From the NCBI GenBank assembly GCA_964020085.1, contig OZ026601.1, positions 29,240,618 through 29,304,617 of the forward strand: 64,000 nt of DNA. Direction: 5' to 3'. This document shows, piece by piece, positions 51,568 to 60,063 of the stretch. The translations under genes were made by a program, and so were the position numbers. This stretch comes from Micromussa lordhowensis. Taxonomy: Eukaryota; Cnidaria; Anthozoa; Scleractinia; Lobophylliidae. Position 1 is the stretch's first letter. Each line of letters opens with the position of its first letter. Below the pieces are notes generated by a model. It saw only the letters and a list, made by a program, of their open reading frames with translations, did not search any database and was not told the origin of the DNA.

Positions 51568-52329
51568 CTAGACATCAATTTGAATCAATAAGTTTACCAT
51601 CGCGTGTGTTACAGAAGAATTCGATGTTTTGCTTCGAAAATTGATCTTGTCGCCCGCTCGTATCGTAATCGGATCGCTGAAAATAGTCATCTTTGACCAT
51701 TCATCCACAGGTTTGACAATTTTTAAATCTTTATCCGTGCCATTAAGAACTAAGCCAACAATCACTTCAGATGCTTGCCTATTACCCGCGCAAGCACAAA
51801 TGCTACCACGAACTATTTTACCGTCTACAGGACTAGGCCAACCATATTGCTTATTCCGCTCACATCCATTACCGAAACTCCATTGGAGAGAACCTTTAAT
51901 CAGTGGTCCATTCTCTTCTGCATAGACAGTGATGAACGGGTATGTTTTTTGCGTATTAGCTGCTAAATTATTATCTTGCGTCTTAGTCTCTAAATCATTG
52001 TAATCGACTTTGCTTTTTAATGCATCATTGAATTCGATTGCTAAAGTTCCTAAATCAGTAATTAAAGCGTAATCCTTTAAAGCAGATGAGTTAGTCTTTT
52101 TAGCTAGTTCATTGTTAACGTATGTAGTTGCTGCTTTTGTCTTTAATAAATCAGCGACGAATTTCTTAGTCACTGCATCATAGTCATTCATTGGAGCGGA
52201 AATGTTAGTTAATCTCTTGTTTTGTAAATGGAAATGGTTGTCTGGAGTTAATTTTAAGCCTATTCCTTTCTTATTTTGCTCTTGAGTATTGGCAGGAGGT
52301 TTGTCATGTTGTCCATTAGTAAACCCCAT
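51568..52329 (-). CDS. Short fibre (spike) protein
   Basis: A 253-residue protein whose first ~60 residues parallel the long fibre next door: both start MGF(T/S)NGQ and both have a KRLT block followed by DYDAVTKKFV or NDAATKEYV. That is a trimeric-fibre type module also seen in phage tail fibres. Residues 60-125 look like helical or linker sequence. The last ~120 residues are a beta-rich, Cys-containing head (WSFGNG, GWPSPVDG, IRAGDKINF) that probably forms the receptor-binding knob. Odd feature: residues 12-22 (PANTQEQNKKG) stand where the long fibre has a collagen-like GEKGDPGLPG, and they are identical at DNA level to a stretch of the major capsid gene. The start follows an (AT)11 run directly. 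It is probably an attachment protein on the virion surface. Confidence 0.8.
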   Translation of the reverse strand: MGFTNGQHDKPPANTQEQNKKGIGLKLTPDNHFHLQNKRLTNISAPMNDYDAVTKKFVADLLKTKAATTYVNNELAKKTNSSALKDYALITDLGTLAIEFNDALKSKVDYNDLETKTQDNNLAANTQKTYPFITVYAEENGPLIKGSLQWSFGNGCERNKQYGWPSPVDGKIVRGSICACAGNRQASEVIVGLVLNGTDKDLKIVKPVDEWSKMTIFSDPITIRAGDKINFRSKTSNSSVTHAMVNLLIQIDV

Positions 52330-52349
52330 ATATATATATATATATATAT
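52328..52349. promoter_or_regulatory. (AT)11 run at the start of the short fibre gene
   Basis: Eleven AT dinucleotides run into the ATG of the leftward short fibre gene (ATG at 52,329-52,327). Other genes of the element have shorter AT-alternating runs at the same place, so I read this as an expanded form of the element's start or promoter signal. It may also be a length-variable microsatellite. Confidence 0.6.
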
Positions 52350-52353
52350 TTAT

Positions 52354-55300
52354 TTATATAATAGTTCCTTGACTCTTTTCAAATTCTTTCACATTTTCAA
52401 ATGCTGTACTATTATTATCCCAAACATTCTTTGTTAATAATCCTCTCACCTTAGTGAAAGGATTATCATCTACATTTATTCTTCTTATAGTTCTTAGTCC
52501 ACTACTATCAGTAAATAAATTATTAATAATAATTGGAGCACTAATTCCACTAAAAAATAGGTTCATATGAGTGTCTTTTACCCAAATCCAAAATAGGACT
52601 TGCTTTCCTAAAGCGTTATTTGGAATATTAAATGTTCTTAAAGATGGTTCATCTATTGTAGGATTACCCGAAATTACGACTTTGCTTTTATCAACATGAA
52701 TATGTTCAAAGCCAAATACGTACTTATATCTAATACTTATAGTCATTACACTATTTGTAGTTGCACTATGTTGAAATACATAATAAAAAGTTAAATCACC
52801 TTTGTTATCACCAGTAGTTACAAATGCATATGTATTTGGTGTTTTACCTTCATTACTATCAGAAAAATACAAATCTTTTATTAGAGTGAACTTTGATTCA
52901 TTTCTTAATATATATTTTACTATTAATTCTACTAAATTTTTATTTTCATTAATAGTAGGATTTTCTTTTGCAATTTCACTATTTACTTTTGCAATTTCAC
53001 CATCAACATATTTTACAACATTATCTTCTGTTTCATTTAGTTGTTCCACATTAACAGCATCACCGTTTTCATTCCCATCAGATAATCCTTTTATCTGACG
53101 ATTACCCATATCTATAGGTGCTTCATAATAGACGATTTTGTTTCTGATGGTATAGAATCTATCCCAAATTCGTGGGTCAACGTCATTCTGATGACCACTG
53201 ACGCCATAAACAACTACAAAGATGTCGGTTTCTGCATCATAAGTGTTACCACTCTTGTACTTTAAAGTTAAATCAATATCTAAATCAATAATCCCAATGT
53301 TTCCATATTTGTGAAAATTCACTATTGTTCTACTGTGATCGGTAAAAGTATTTGTATTATTACGTGAAACATTTAATGTTTCGGATACTGCGTTGACAAC
53401 CACTTCGTTTCGATCTACTAGATTACCATAATACATTTCAAAAGCTAATGTATACTCACCTAAATCTAACGATTTTAAATCAATAGTTAATCGGGTGCTA
53501 TAATAACCGATAGCAGAGTCATACTTAATTTTAAATTGATAAGTAGCTTTGTTGATATTATAGTAATCTTTGTCGACTTTTCTTACTTTGACAATATCAT
53601 CATCATCTTCATTAAACAAATCATCATCCATAACAAAAGAGAATTCATTCTCTTGTCGGTTTGCTTTAATATTAAGTGCTTCTGCTTCACTGACTTTATC
53701 TTCTATCAAAGAGTTAATTACAGCGTTATTATCACTAATTGTCCTATTAACATAGTTAACATTGGAAGCGTGAAAGCTATCTGATGAATTTGGATCTTTC
53801 AAGTTAATAATAGCATTTCCTCCCATTTGGAGACTTCCTGTCATTGATCTGGAACCATTTAAAGGTAAATTCAAATTATCTCCATTGTCAACATAAGTTT
53901 TATTAACAGCATCATCACCACTAACTGGATTTGGTAAACCATAAAGATAACTATTATTCATATTAATTGGACTATTACCATCAGCAACCATGGTTAATCT
54001 ACCACAATTTGTAATGAGATTATTATTCATGTTTAGATCACCTGTCATAGGCCTTGAACCATCCAATTTTAATACATCTGTAGGTAGCTTACTTATTTCT
54101 GCTAAGACAAATGCCTTGGAGACCAAATCATTTGTATCAAAAGTATTGACACCATATGGTTCAGTATTTCTTATCCGTTTACCTTTTAAGTCATAGTCAT
54201 CACCTTTTAATTTTAAAAAGTTTTCATTGACATAAAGTTTATTAACAGCCATTTTAGAATCTTTTAAAGCATTAGGGTAATCACTGATTGGGACATCATC
54301 TTGAGTCTCTAAATCTGTTATTTTTTTACTACCAATATTGAGATCTCCGGTCATAGCGCGTGAACCATCTACTTTGAGATAAAGACTTAAATCAGGCTGT
54401 GGTATGGAAGCAATTTGACTTTCTAAATAAGTCTTTGTCACAGGTTGCTGCGGCCCAGTTGGAATAGGTAAGCTAAAAATCCTATTTCCATTCATAGAAA
54501 GATTACCAGTCATGTTTTGGCTTCCGTTTAGGAGTAATACTTCTGACCTATCTGATTTTCTAGAAGATAAATCATTAATAGCAATATCCTGTTTAGCGTC
54601 TTCATCGTCAACATATTCTTTGGTTGTTGCATCTTTAGGGTCAGTAGGATTACCAATATTGATTATCTTTTCATTATTCATATTGATCGGTTCAAAATTT
54701 AATATTGTTCCTGAAAAATCAGTACTTTTAACATTAAATAATCTATGATCAAAACTAGTCCTTTGTATTCCTTTGACACATCTACTAAAAAATAGAAATT
54801 TAAAATTAGAGTTACTGGAACCATAATATCGAAATTGTAAACGGATGTTCACATCTCTTTTAGAACTATTAAATATTATGTAAGCTTTTGCGTAATTGCT
54901 AAACCAATCATGACTAAAATCAATTATGTTTGCATTACCAGTGACATTTGTAAATAATAGCCTATCTGAATCACCATCTGTAACTATATTTGTTCCATCA
55001 TATCCAAATATTTCAAAAACGATAGAATAATTAGGATCTATTTCTAAATTGTTCACTAGTCGAACAGTAGAATAAGCATAACCAGATTGCGCCCCTTCTC
55101 GAGGCGCTTCTAATAGTTCAAAATGATCAGTGTGCCCAGGAATAGGTATAGATCCTTTAGTTAATTCTGCTTTATCACCAAAATCTTTATAAAAAGTAAA
55201 ACTAGGTTGCAAATGATAATTTGTCCTATGATCTGTTGTCATCTCCTTTAATTGTTTTAGAGGTACAGCATCATTATCATTAGAAGCATCTTCTAAATCA

Positions 55301-55584
55301 CTAATCTTATGATTATTCATATTTAAATGACCAGTCATTGAAGTTGTTCCATCTCTTTTCAGATAAGGTGACAAATCAATAGCTGGTAGGTTATTATCTA
55401 CATACTCTTTTGTTGCTGCATCATTATTATCGATAGGAAGGGCTACTTCAGTTAATCGCTTACTGTCAATATCAAAATTACCATCATCAGTTAGACTAAA
55501 TCCAATTCCAGGTAAACCAGGATCACCTTTTTCACCTCTTCCAGTTGCTGATGTTGATTCAAGTTGTCCATTGCTAAAACCCAT
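52354..55584 (-). CDS. Long fibre protein with collagen-like and SMTG repeats
   Basis: A 1,076-residue protein. Residues 1-28 have MGFSNGQ and a short collagen-like GEKGDPGLPG. A KRLT/NDAATKEYV module follows. SMTG-type repeats (sequence like MTGDLNMNNNKI, then a short linker and a D/N-D-A-V-x-K-x-Y-V end) occur at least five times, starting near residue 82. They are interleaved with about three beta-rich globular domains (roughly residues 125-285, 680-850 and 915-1,076). SMTG repeats with an AATKEYV end are typical of phage tail fibres and of Polinton fibre-like proteins, where they form trimeric stalks. The likely role is host attachment from the capsid vertex. It is the largest gene here and has no frame break. 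The start is supported by TATTATATATG. Confidence 0.85.
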   Translation of the reverse strand: MGFSNGQLESTSATGRGEKGDPGLPGIGFSLTDDGNFDIDSKRLTEVALPIDNNDAATKEYVDNNLPAIDLSPYLKRDGTTSMTGHLNMNNHKISDLEDASNDNDAVPLKQLKEMTTDHRTNYHLQPSFTFYKDFGDKAELTKGSIPIPGHTDHFELLEAPREGAQSGYAYSTVRLVNNLEIDPNYSIVFEIFGYDGTNIVTDGDSDRLLFTNVTGNANIIDFSHDWFSNYAKAYIIFNSSKRDVNIRLQFRYYGSSNSNFKFLFFSRCVKGIQRTSFDHRLFNVKSTDFSGTILNFEPINMNNEKIINIGNPTDPKDATTKEYVDDEDAKQDIAINDLSSRKSDRSEVLLLNGSQNMTGNLSMNGNRIFSLPIPTGPQQPVTKTYLESQIASIPQPDLSLYLKVDGSRAMTGDLNIGSKKITDLETQDDVPISDYPNALKDSKMAVNKLYVNENFLKLKGDDYDLKGKRIRNTEPYGVNTFDTNDLVSKAFVLAEISKLPTDVLKLDGSRPMTGDLNMNNNLITNCGRLTMVADGNSPINMNNSYLYGLPNPVSGDDAVNKTYVDNGDNLNLPLNGSRSMTGSLQMGGNAIINLKDPNSSDSFHASNVNYVNRTISDNNAVINSLIEDKVSEAEALNIKANRQENEFSFVMDDDLFNEDDDDIVKVRKVDKDYYNINKATYQFKIKYDSAIGYYSTRLTIDLKSLDLGEYTLAFEMYYGNLVDRNEVVVNAVSETLNVSRNNTNTFTDHSRTIVNFHKYGNIGIIDLDIDLTLKYKSGNTYDAETDIFVVVYGVSGHQNDVDPRIWDRFYTIRNKIVYYEAPIDMGNRQIKGLSDGNENGDAVNVEQLNETEDNVVKYVDGEIAKVNSEIAKENPTINENKNLVELIVKYILRNESKFTLIKDLYFSDSNEGKTPNTYAFVTTGDNKGDLTFYYVFQHSATTNSVMTISIRYKYVFGFEHIHVDKSKVVISGNPTIDEPSLRTFNIPNNALGKQVLFWIWVKDTHMNLFFSGISAPIIINNLFTDSSGLRTIRRINVDDNPFTKVRGLLTKNVWDNNSTAFENVKEFEKSQGTII

Positions 55585-55599
55585 ATATAATATACTAAA

Positions 55600-55824
55600 T
55601 TAAATTTCTTCTTCTTCTTCTTTATCTCTTAAGTAATCAGAATCTAACATTTTGAGATTTTTAATTAATAATAATATTTCATCAGAAATAGATTCGTTGT
55701 ATTTTTTTTCAACTTCTTTTAAACATTCTATTTTACTAGTAAGATTCTCTAATAAAAAATTTATCTCATTAAACACATTAAATATTTCGTGTGTTAATCT
55801 TCTCGGCAAACTAATTCTATCCAT
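55600..55824 (-). CDS. Small coiled-coil protein downstream of the ATPase
   Basis: A 74-residue protein, almost all helix-forming, with heptad-like Leu/Ile spacing and an acidic tail of five Glu. I chose the ATG at 55,824, not the longer frame to 55,980: it lies 1 bp after the ATPase stop codon, is preceded by AATATATAGG, and the extra upstream part only shadows the ATPase. Family not recognised. Its tight link to the ATPase suggests co-transcription and perhaps a virion or packaging role. Confidence 0.65.
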   Translation of the reverse strand: MDRISLPRRLTHEIFNVFNEINFLLENLTSKIECLKEVEKKYNESISDEILLLIKNLKMLDSDYLRDKEEEEEI

Positions 55825-55825
55825 C

Positions 55826-56461
55826 CTATATATTTTCATTGAAATTTTTTCTAATTGTCTTTTTAGGCTTATCAATGTACGCAAAACTATAAGGCTCACT
55901 AGTCGCACTCTCGAATCGCTTCTTAGGTACATTGACTTCACTGCACATTCTTGCTTTCTCTGCATTACTTGGAGAGTCAAAAATACAAAAATGTGAGCAA
56001 TTCAACCTGATGTCTTTGGGAGTGAGATAATAAGATTGACTCAAATAGATTACACTGCAATTTTTATGACGACCACCAATAAAATATTCAACAAGTGGTC
56101 TTTGGTTTCTTTCACAAGCGTAGTCATCAAAGATAACTATTTTTTGATTATCTGAGTCTAAACTTTCTAGAGGAACGACATCACCATTACTCTCTTCTAT
56201 GACATCATAACCAGCCTCTTCTGAAATGGGTTGAAATGTTTCTAATAGTTGTCTGTACTTCGGTTGCTCGAGATTTTTAGAAAACAAGTAAATCTTATCA
56301 TAGTAGAGTAGATTATAAAGCATATGCATAAGAACGTTAGTTTTACCACAACCGCTTGGTCCACAAATTAACATTCGAAAAGTGTCTGAAGGCATATAAG
56401 GTAGCAGTTGTTTGAAATTGCGGTCATTATTAGAAGCTGAATCATAATTAGGAATTTTCAT
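55826..56461 (-). CDS. ATP: A32-like (FtsK/HerA) genome-packaging ATPase
   Basis: A 211-residue P-loop ATPase. Walker A is GPSGCGKT at residues 34-41; Walker B is KIVIFDDY at 107-114 with the paired Asp; a YLSQS motif at 139-143 supplies the sensor Gln typical of the A32/HerA packaging family. The length suits Polinton ATPases. It is inferred to pump element DNA into the preformed capsid. The start has TATATAG directly upstream and shares a 70 bp divergent spacer with the rightward block. The small coiled-coil gene follows its stop after 1 bp. Confidence 0.93.
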   Translation of the reverse strand: MKIPNYDSASNNDRNFKQLLPYMPSDTFRMLICGPSGCGKTNVLMHMLYNLLYYDKIYLFSKNLEQPKYRQLLETFQPISEEAGYDVIEESNGDVVPLESLDSDNQKIVIFDDYACERNQRPLVEYFIGGRHKNCSVIYLSQSYYLTPKDIRLNCSHFCIFDSPSNAEKARMCSEVNVPKKRFESATSEPYSFAYIDKPKKTIRKNFNENI

Positions 56462-56531
56462 CTATATAATTAATATTTTTTAAATAAATATCGCATATTA
56501 TTTCGCATAATATAAAAAATATAAATATTAT
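56462..56531. promoter_or_regulatory. Divergent promoter between leftward and rightward blocks
   Basis: A 70 bp, almost purely AT spacer between the ATPase start (leftward) and the first rightward gene. It contains CGCATATTAT and CGCATAATAT, a repeated ~10 bp motif, and AT-alternating runs at both edges. Two genes start from it in opposite directions, so a bidirectional promoter is the simple reading. Confidence 0.65.
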
Positions 56532-57569
56532 ATGAGTCTCTCAAATTGGAAACGATTAGCTCAGAAACGCACTGAGACTGGAAGGATGAAGAATCAGCTT
56601 TATGATGAGATCACTGAAGAGAAGATAAAGAGTAAGACTTCTGACCAGCGGATAACAAAATCATTTAGACTAGATGAAATCATAGATGGGTTAAAGGCAC
56701 AAAAGCCTAAGAATAGACCGCAGATGAGAATACGTCCTGCCCCAGCGGGTAAACCAGAAGCGATTGATTATGCACCAGAAGTAGATCCATATGAAGATAT
56801 GGATGTAGAAGGATTATTAGATCTCCAAGATTACGTAGCGCCCCAGGCAGAAAAACAAATAATACCTAAAGGCGCGCCACCAAAATATGAAATGGATCCT
56901 AGTTTTTGGAATCTAGGAGGAGATGAATCTTTACCACCAGAATATTCTTTTGTGGAAGAAGGACCTTTAGCAATTGAATCACCACCTGATGATGATGATG
57001 ATGAAGATTTAGATAGAGGAGATATTAATAGAATTTTAGATAGTGCAAATCTTCCTAACTATGATGATGTTGAAATGAGATTATCCCAACCAGAAATGAC
57101 ACCAGTTAAACGTAGTAAATATCTCGAGAGTAACATAAAAAGAGCAAATTCTGAAATAAGCAGTATTACAAGTAAATTTAAGACAAATACAACTAATAGA
57201 CTAAAACAAGCCATAAAAAAAGGATTGCCAAAAGATGTAATAGAAAAGCTAGAGCGAGAAAAAGATATGGCTCATAAATTTGCTGATAGTAGACTAAAAC
57301 CTATTCAAGAATATAGAGACTATCTAAAAGTACAGAAAAAGAAAAGTACAAAGGGAAGTGGCGTCAGGAGAGGCAGAGGAGTCTATTTCTATAATGATGC
57401 TCAAGAATTACTAAAGAAATTAACACTAATTATTGGTGAAATGGAAGCAGGCAATACAAGTGTCAAGATGAGAAATATGGGTCAAACTATCTTAGACACT
57501 CTATTAAGAACAAAATCAATCAATAAGTCGCAATATCAAAAGTTAGTGAAAAAATATTTCAGGGTGTGA
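56532..57569 (+). CDS. Polinton virion-associated protein with conserved C-terminal domain
   Basis: A 345-residue protein. The N-terminal half is polar and disordered, rich in Pro and acidic residues, with a run of five Asp near residue 155. A helical, charged middle (about 195-275) looks coiled-coil. After a basic Gly-rich linker (GSGVRRGRG) comes a compact ~65-residue helical domain that begins VYFYNDAQELL. From memory of the family, a Gly-rich linker followed by such a domain is common next to the capsid genes of invertebrate Polintons, but I cannot name a function. A structural or core protein cleaved by the element's protease is possible. It lies 3 bp upstream of the penton gene and heads the rightward block. 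Confidence 0.75.
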   Translation: MSLSNWKRLAQKRTETGRMKNQLYDEITEEKIKSKTSDQRITKSFRLDEIIDGLKAQKPKNRPQMRIRPAPAGKPEAIDYAPEVDPYEDMDVEGLLDLQDYVAPQAEKQIIPKGAPPKYEMDPSFWNLGGDESLPPEYSFVEEGPLAIESPPDDDDDEDLDRGDINRILDSANLPNYDDVEMRLSQPEMTPVKRSKYLESNIKRANSEISSITSKFKTNTTNRLKQAIKKGLPKDVIEKLEREKDMAHKFADSRLKPIQEYRDYLKVQKKKSTKGSGVRRGRGVYFYNDAQELLKKLTLIIGEMEAGNTSVKMRNMGQTILDTLLRTKSINKSQYQKLVKKYFRV

Positions 57570-57572
57570 TAT

Positions 57573-58340
57573 ATGGAGAGAGAAATCTCATTAAGCAGTT
57601 TTGCAGTTAAAGATGAACCTGGTAATCGACCTGGTGATTTTACTACAAGGTTTTCTAGAACTTTAGACTATGAACACAGTGATGGGATTTGGTATATTGG
57701 TTTTAATAAAATTATTTCAATGGCTTTTACATGGACAAATATAAATTCTGGTTATAACAATCAAAAGATAGCTTACAGTAAAGACGGTGGGAAAACATTT
57801 ACAGATATTGATTTTCCAAAAGGAGTTTGGGATTACACTGATATTGATAATTACATTAAGGAAAAGACTAAAACAGTCCGCGGTGATGGTGATGAAGAAT
57901 TTCCAATTACGGTGACTTTTGATGAACCAACTTTTAGAGTCTTAGTGACTTTAGACGCTAACTATCAGCTTGACCTGCGTAAATCTAATTTTGGTAAACT
58001 AATAGGATTCGATAAGGTGATCTTAAGAGATGAGAGAAACGTTAGCCCCAAAGTACCTAACCTATCAGAAGATACAGATGTCCTAAATATTCACTGTGAT
58101 TTAGTCTCTGATTCATTAGTAGATGGGGTAGAATCAGATATTGTTTTTAGTTTTGGTACAGGAACGCTCAGACCTTCTTACAATTTTACCCTTGAACCGC
58201 GTCGTGTTATATTTAATCCTATCAATAAAACAAGAGTTTCAAGCGTTCGAATATATGTAACTGATGGTTTGCGAAGACCAGTCTATTTAAATCATGCTGA
58301 CACAGCATTTTCATTAATCTTAAAAAAAGTTCCATTTTAA
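57573..58340 (+). CDS. mCP: Penton-like minor capsid protein (single jelly roll)
   Basis: A 255-residue, beta-rich protein with no signal peptide or membrane segment. It starts MEREISLSSF and has PGDFTTRF near residue 25, a pattern typical of the Polinton minor capsid (penton) protein. A C-terminal block ending in LNHADTAFSLILKKVPF fits the last strands of the jelly roll. The protein is expected to fill the five-fold vertices of the capsid, where fibres attach. It follows the previous stop after 3 bp, with GATAT before the ATG, and precedes the small basic protein gene and the major capsid gene. Confidence 0.85.
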   Translation: MEREISLSSFAVKDEPGNRPGDFTTRFSRTLDYEHSDGIWYIGFNKIISMAFTWTNINSGYNNQKIAYSKDGGKTFTDIDFPKGVWDYTDIDNYIKEKTKTVRGDGDEEFPITVTFDEPTFRVLVTLDANYQLDLRKSNFGKLIGFDKVILRDERNVSPKVPNLSEDTDVLNIHCDLVSDSLVDGVESDIVFSFGTGTLRPSYNFTLEPRRVIFNPINKTRVSSVRIYVTDGLRRPVYLNHADTAFSLILKKVPF

Positions 58341-58346
58341 TAATAT

Positions 58347-58737
58347 ATGAAGTCAAGAGAGTTCAAAAAGATTTATCACCCAAGAACGGGACGATATGTA
58401 TACAAACACCGCGGCAATGGAATTATAGTAGATAATCTTATGAAACCACTAAAAAAGGTAGCTAGTGCTTTAACTGGACAGGTTTTAAAACCATTTGCTA
58501 AAAAACGCAATACAAGCTGGTGTATCTCAAGCGGGAGAACGAGTTGGTAAAAAGGCTGCTGATAAAGTTATAGAGCGATCTGGTGAGCTTATCCGAAGGA
58601 GGCTGTCCTCAGGGTCTAAAAAAGCGACAAAGTCAACAAAGTCAACAAAGTCAACAAATTCAAAGCCAGGCAGAGCAAAGCCAAGGACGCAGGAGGAAGT
58701 TTATACACTGATTAATAATCTAATAGCGCGATCTTAA
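58347..58737 (+). CDS. Small basic protein, split by a +1 frame break at an A6 run
   Basis: Two overlapping frames together look like one gene. The first frame (58,347 to 58,550) starts after TAATAT with ATG and encodes a basic N-terminus with HPRTGRYVYKHRGNG. After the A6 run at 58,500-58,505 its sequence turns atypical (Cys/Trp/Ser-rich) and soon stops. The +1 frame has no ATG at that point, but from the A-run on it gives a sensible amphipathic, Lys-rich protein with KSTKSTKST repeats and a helical tail ending at 58,737. I infer one ancestral protein of about 130 residues, possibly a DNA-condensing core or virion protein. The break may be a real mutation, an assembly error or programmed slippage. 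The coordinates cover both parts. Confidence 0.7.
58633..58662 (+). repeat. 9 bp coding repeat (AAGTCAACA), about three copies
   Basis: Tandem AAGTCAACA units encode Lys-Ser-Thr repeats in the second half of the small basic protein, followed by a diverged copy (AATTCAAAG). Such short repeats can slip and vary in number. Confidence 0.7.
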
Positions 58738-58766
58738 AGAAAAAAAAATCTGATAAAAAATATATA

Positions 58767-60011
58767 ATGGCATTTAGATCACCAGAGTACGTACAGAGAA
58801 ACGAACTAGTGCAATTTCGTCTTCAAGATGCTATAAGAGCTCCTGCCAATACTCAAGAGCAAAATAAGAAAGGATACAAATTTCATGTTACTGATCGGGG
58901 TATTATGCTTGATTGGTTTAACGCCTTTTTTGAAGTGCGATTCAGATTAGACCTTCGAGCAAATGGTGGAGACAGTGCAGACGCCAGAGCAACAATTATT
59001 AATGGATCGCATTCATTAATTAAGCATATGGTAATAAAGAGTGCAGGAAAAATCGTCTATGACACTGATAATCTTCATCTTGTAACTTTTGCAAAAAATC
59101 TTTTAGAATATTCAGATGATTTTGGGCGTAGTACGGCCAAAAATAGCTTATGGTATTTAGATACAGATGCCACTTCAGATGATACAAACACTGGTTTGGA
59201 AAGTAGGCGTTTATTAACAGCTAACAGAGCTCATGTTAATACAAGTATTCCATTAAATAGGTATTCTTTTTTCGAAGAATTAGAAGGACGATTGTTACCT
59301 CCAATGGATCTCCAATTTGAAATAGAACTTACACCGGACGCTGAAGTATTATATGGGGCAGTTGATACATTGAGATTAGTAATTGATCGTTTTTATCTAT
59401 GGGTACCCCGACTAGAACCAAAAGATGCTCTGATGACTAAATTCATCAGTGAATACCAAAAACCCAGTAAATGGAAATACCTCAAAGAAATGTACCAAAG
59501 TTCAGATACTACTAGAAACAGTGGTGATTTCAGAATCTCAGCTAGTATTGATAAAGTACAGCATGTTTTCCTCTACTTCCAGAGACTTAAGACAAATGAT
59601 ATGTCAGCAAACCCTTATATTTTTGATACTTTTAAACTTAATGCTGCTAACAATAATAGTCATCTTAGCACATGTCGTCTTGAATATGGTAATGGTGTCT
59701 TCTATCCAGAACTTGAATATGATACAGAAAGTAAAACAAGAATCTATTATGATTTAATGAATTATTCATGGAAAAAGAATGATTATAATACAGGTACTCA
59801 GCTCAATATCACTAATTTTTCGAGTCTTTACCCAATGTTATATTTTGACCTGACTTATCAAACAGAACAGGTAAGCAGAGATCCAAAGCAACTTAACGTA
59901 AGATTTCGCCTCTCACAAGCAGCAGCTGCTGATTTCCGAGTGCATGCAATTGTTCTCTATGAAGAAGATGTTGTTGTTGATAAAGTGGGAGATCAATTAG
60001 TTATTGTCTAA
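58767..60011 (+). CDS. MCP: Major capsid protein (double jelly roll)
   Basis: A 414-residue protein. It starts MAFRSPEYVQRNELVQF and has MLDWFNAFFEVRF near residue 47, NGSHSLI near 88, LLEYS near 112 and PLNRYSFFEELEGRLLPP near 161. These are the typical landmarks of the Polinton major capsid protein, which forms the hexons through two jelly rolls. The length is normal for Polintons of this kind. The ORF is unbroken and starts after ATATATA. Residues 26-36 (PANTQEQNKKG) are encoded by DNA identical to part of the short fibre gene. The penton and basic protein genes lie just upstream, so a capsid gene cluster is clear. Confidence 0.92.
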   Translation: MAFRSPEYVQRNELVQFRLQDAIRAPANTQEQNKKGYKFHVTDRGIMLDWFNAFFEVRFRLDLRANGGDSADARATIINGSHSLIKHMVIKSAGKIVYDTDNLHLVTFAKNLLEYSDDFGRSTAKNSLWYLDTDATSDDTNTGLESRRLLTANRAHVNTSIPLNRYSFFEELEGRLLPPMDLQFEIELTPDAEVLYGAVDTLRLVIDRFYLWVPRLEPKDALMTKFISEYQKPSKWKYLKEMYQSSDTTRNSGDFRISASIDKVQHVFLYFQRLKTNDMSANPYIFDTFKLNAANNNSHLSTCRLEYGNGVFYPELEYDTESKTRIYYDLMNYSWKKNDYNTGTQLNITNFSSLYPMLYFDLTYQTEQVSRDPKQLNVRFRLSQAAAADFRVHAIVLYEEDVVVDKVGDQLVIV

Positions 60012-60063
60012 AAAAAAATAAAAAAAAAAAAATATTTAGAAAAAATATTTTAATATAATATAT
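60012..60063. promoter_or_regulatory. AT-only spacer with TATA-like start signal
   Basis: Between the major capsid stop and the next gene lie 52 bp of almost pure A/T: A-runs, two AATATTT-like blocks, then TAATATAATATAT leading straight into the ATG at 60,064. It may hold both the 3' end signal of the capsid transcript and the promoter of the next gene. Confidence 0.5.

Noticed and set aside
51629..54748. Several + strand ORFs of 60-98 codons opposite the fibre genes
   Set aside because: They are antisense shadows of long, convincing fibre ORFs and have no start signals or recognisable domains.
55825..55980. Longer start (55,980) for the small coiled-coil gene
   Set aside because: The extra part overlaps the ATPase in another frame and looks unlike a protein; the ATG at 55,824 has the AT-rich start signal and follows the ATPase stop directly.
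59449..59757. 102-codon + strand ORF within the major capsid gene
   Set aside because: It is an out-of-frame shadow of the capsid coding sequence, Leu/Ile/Met-rich with no start signal.
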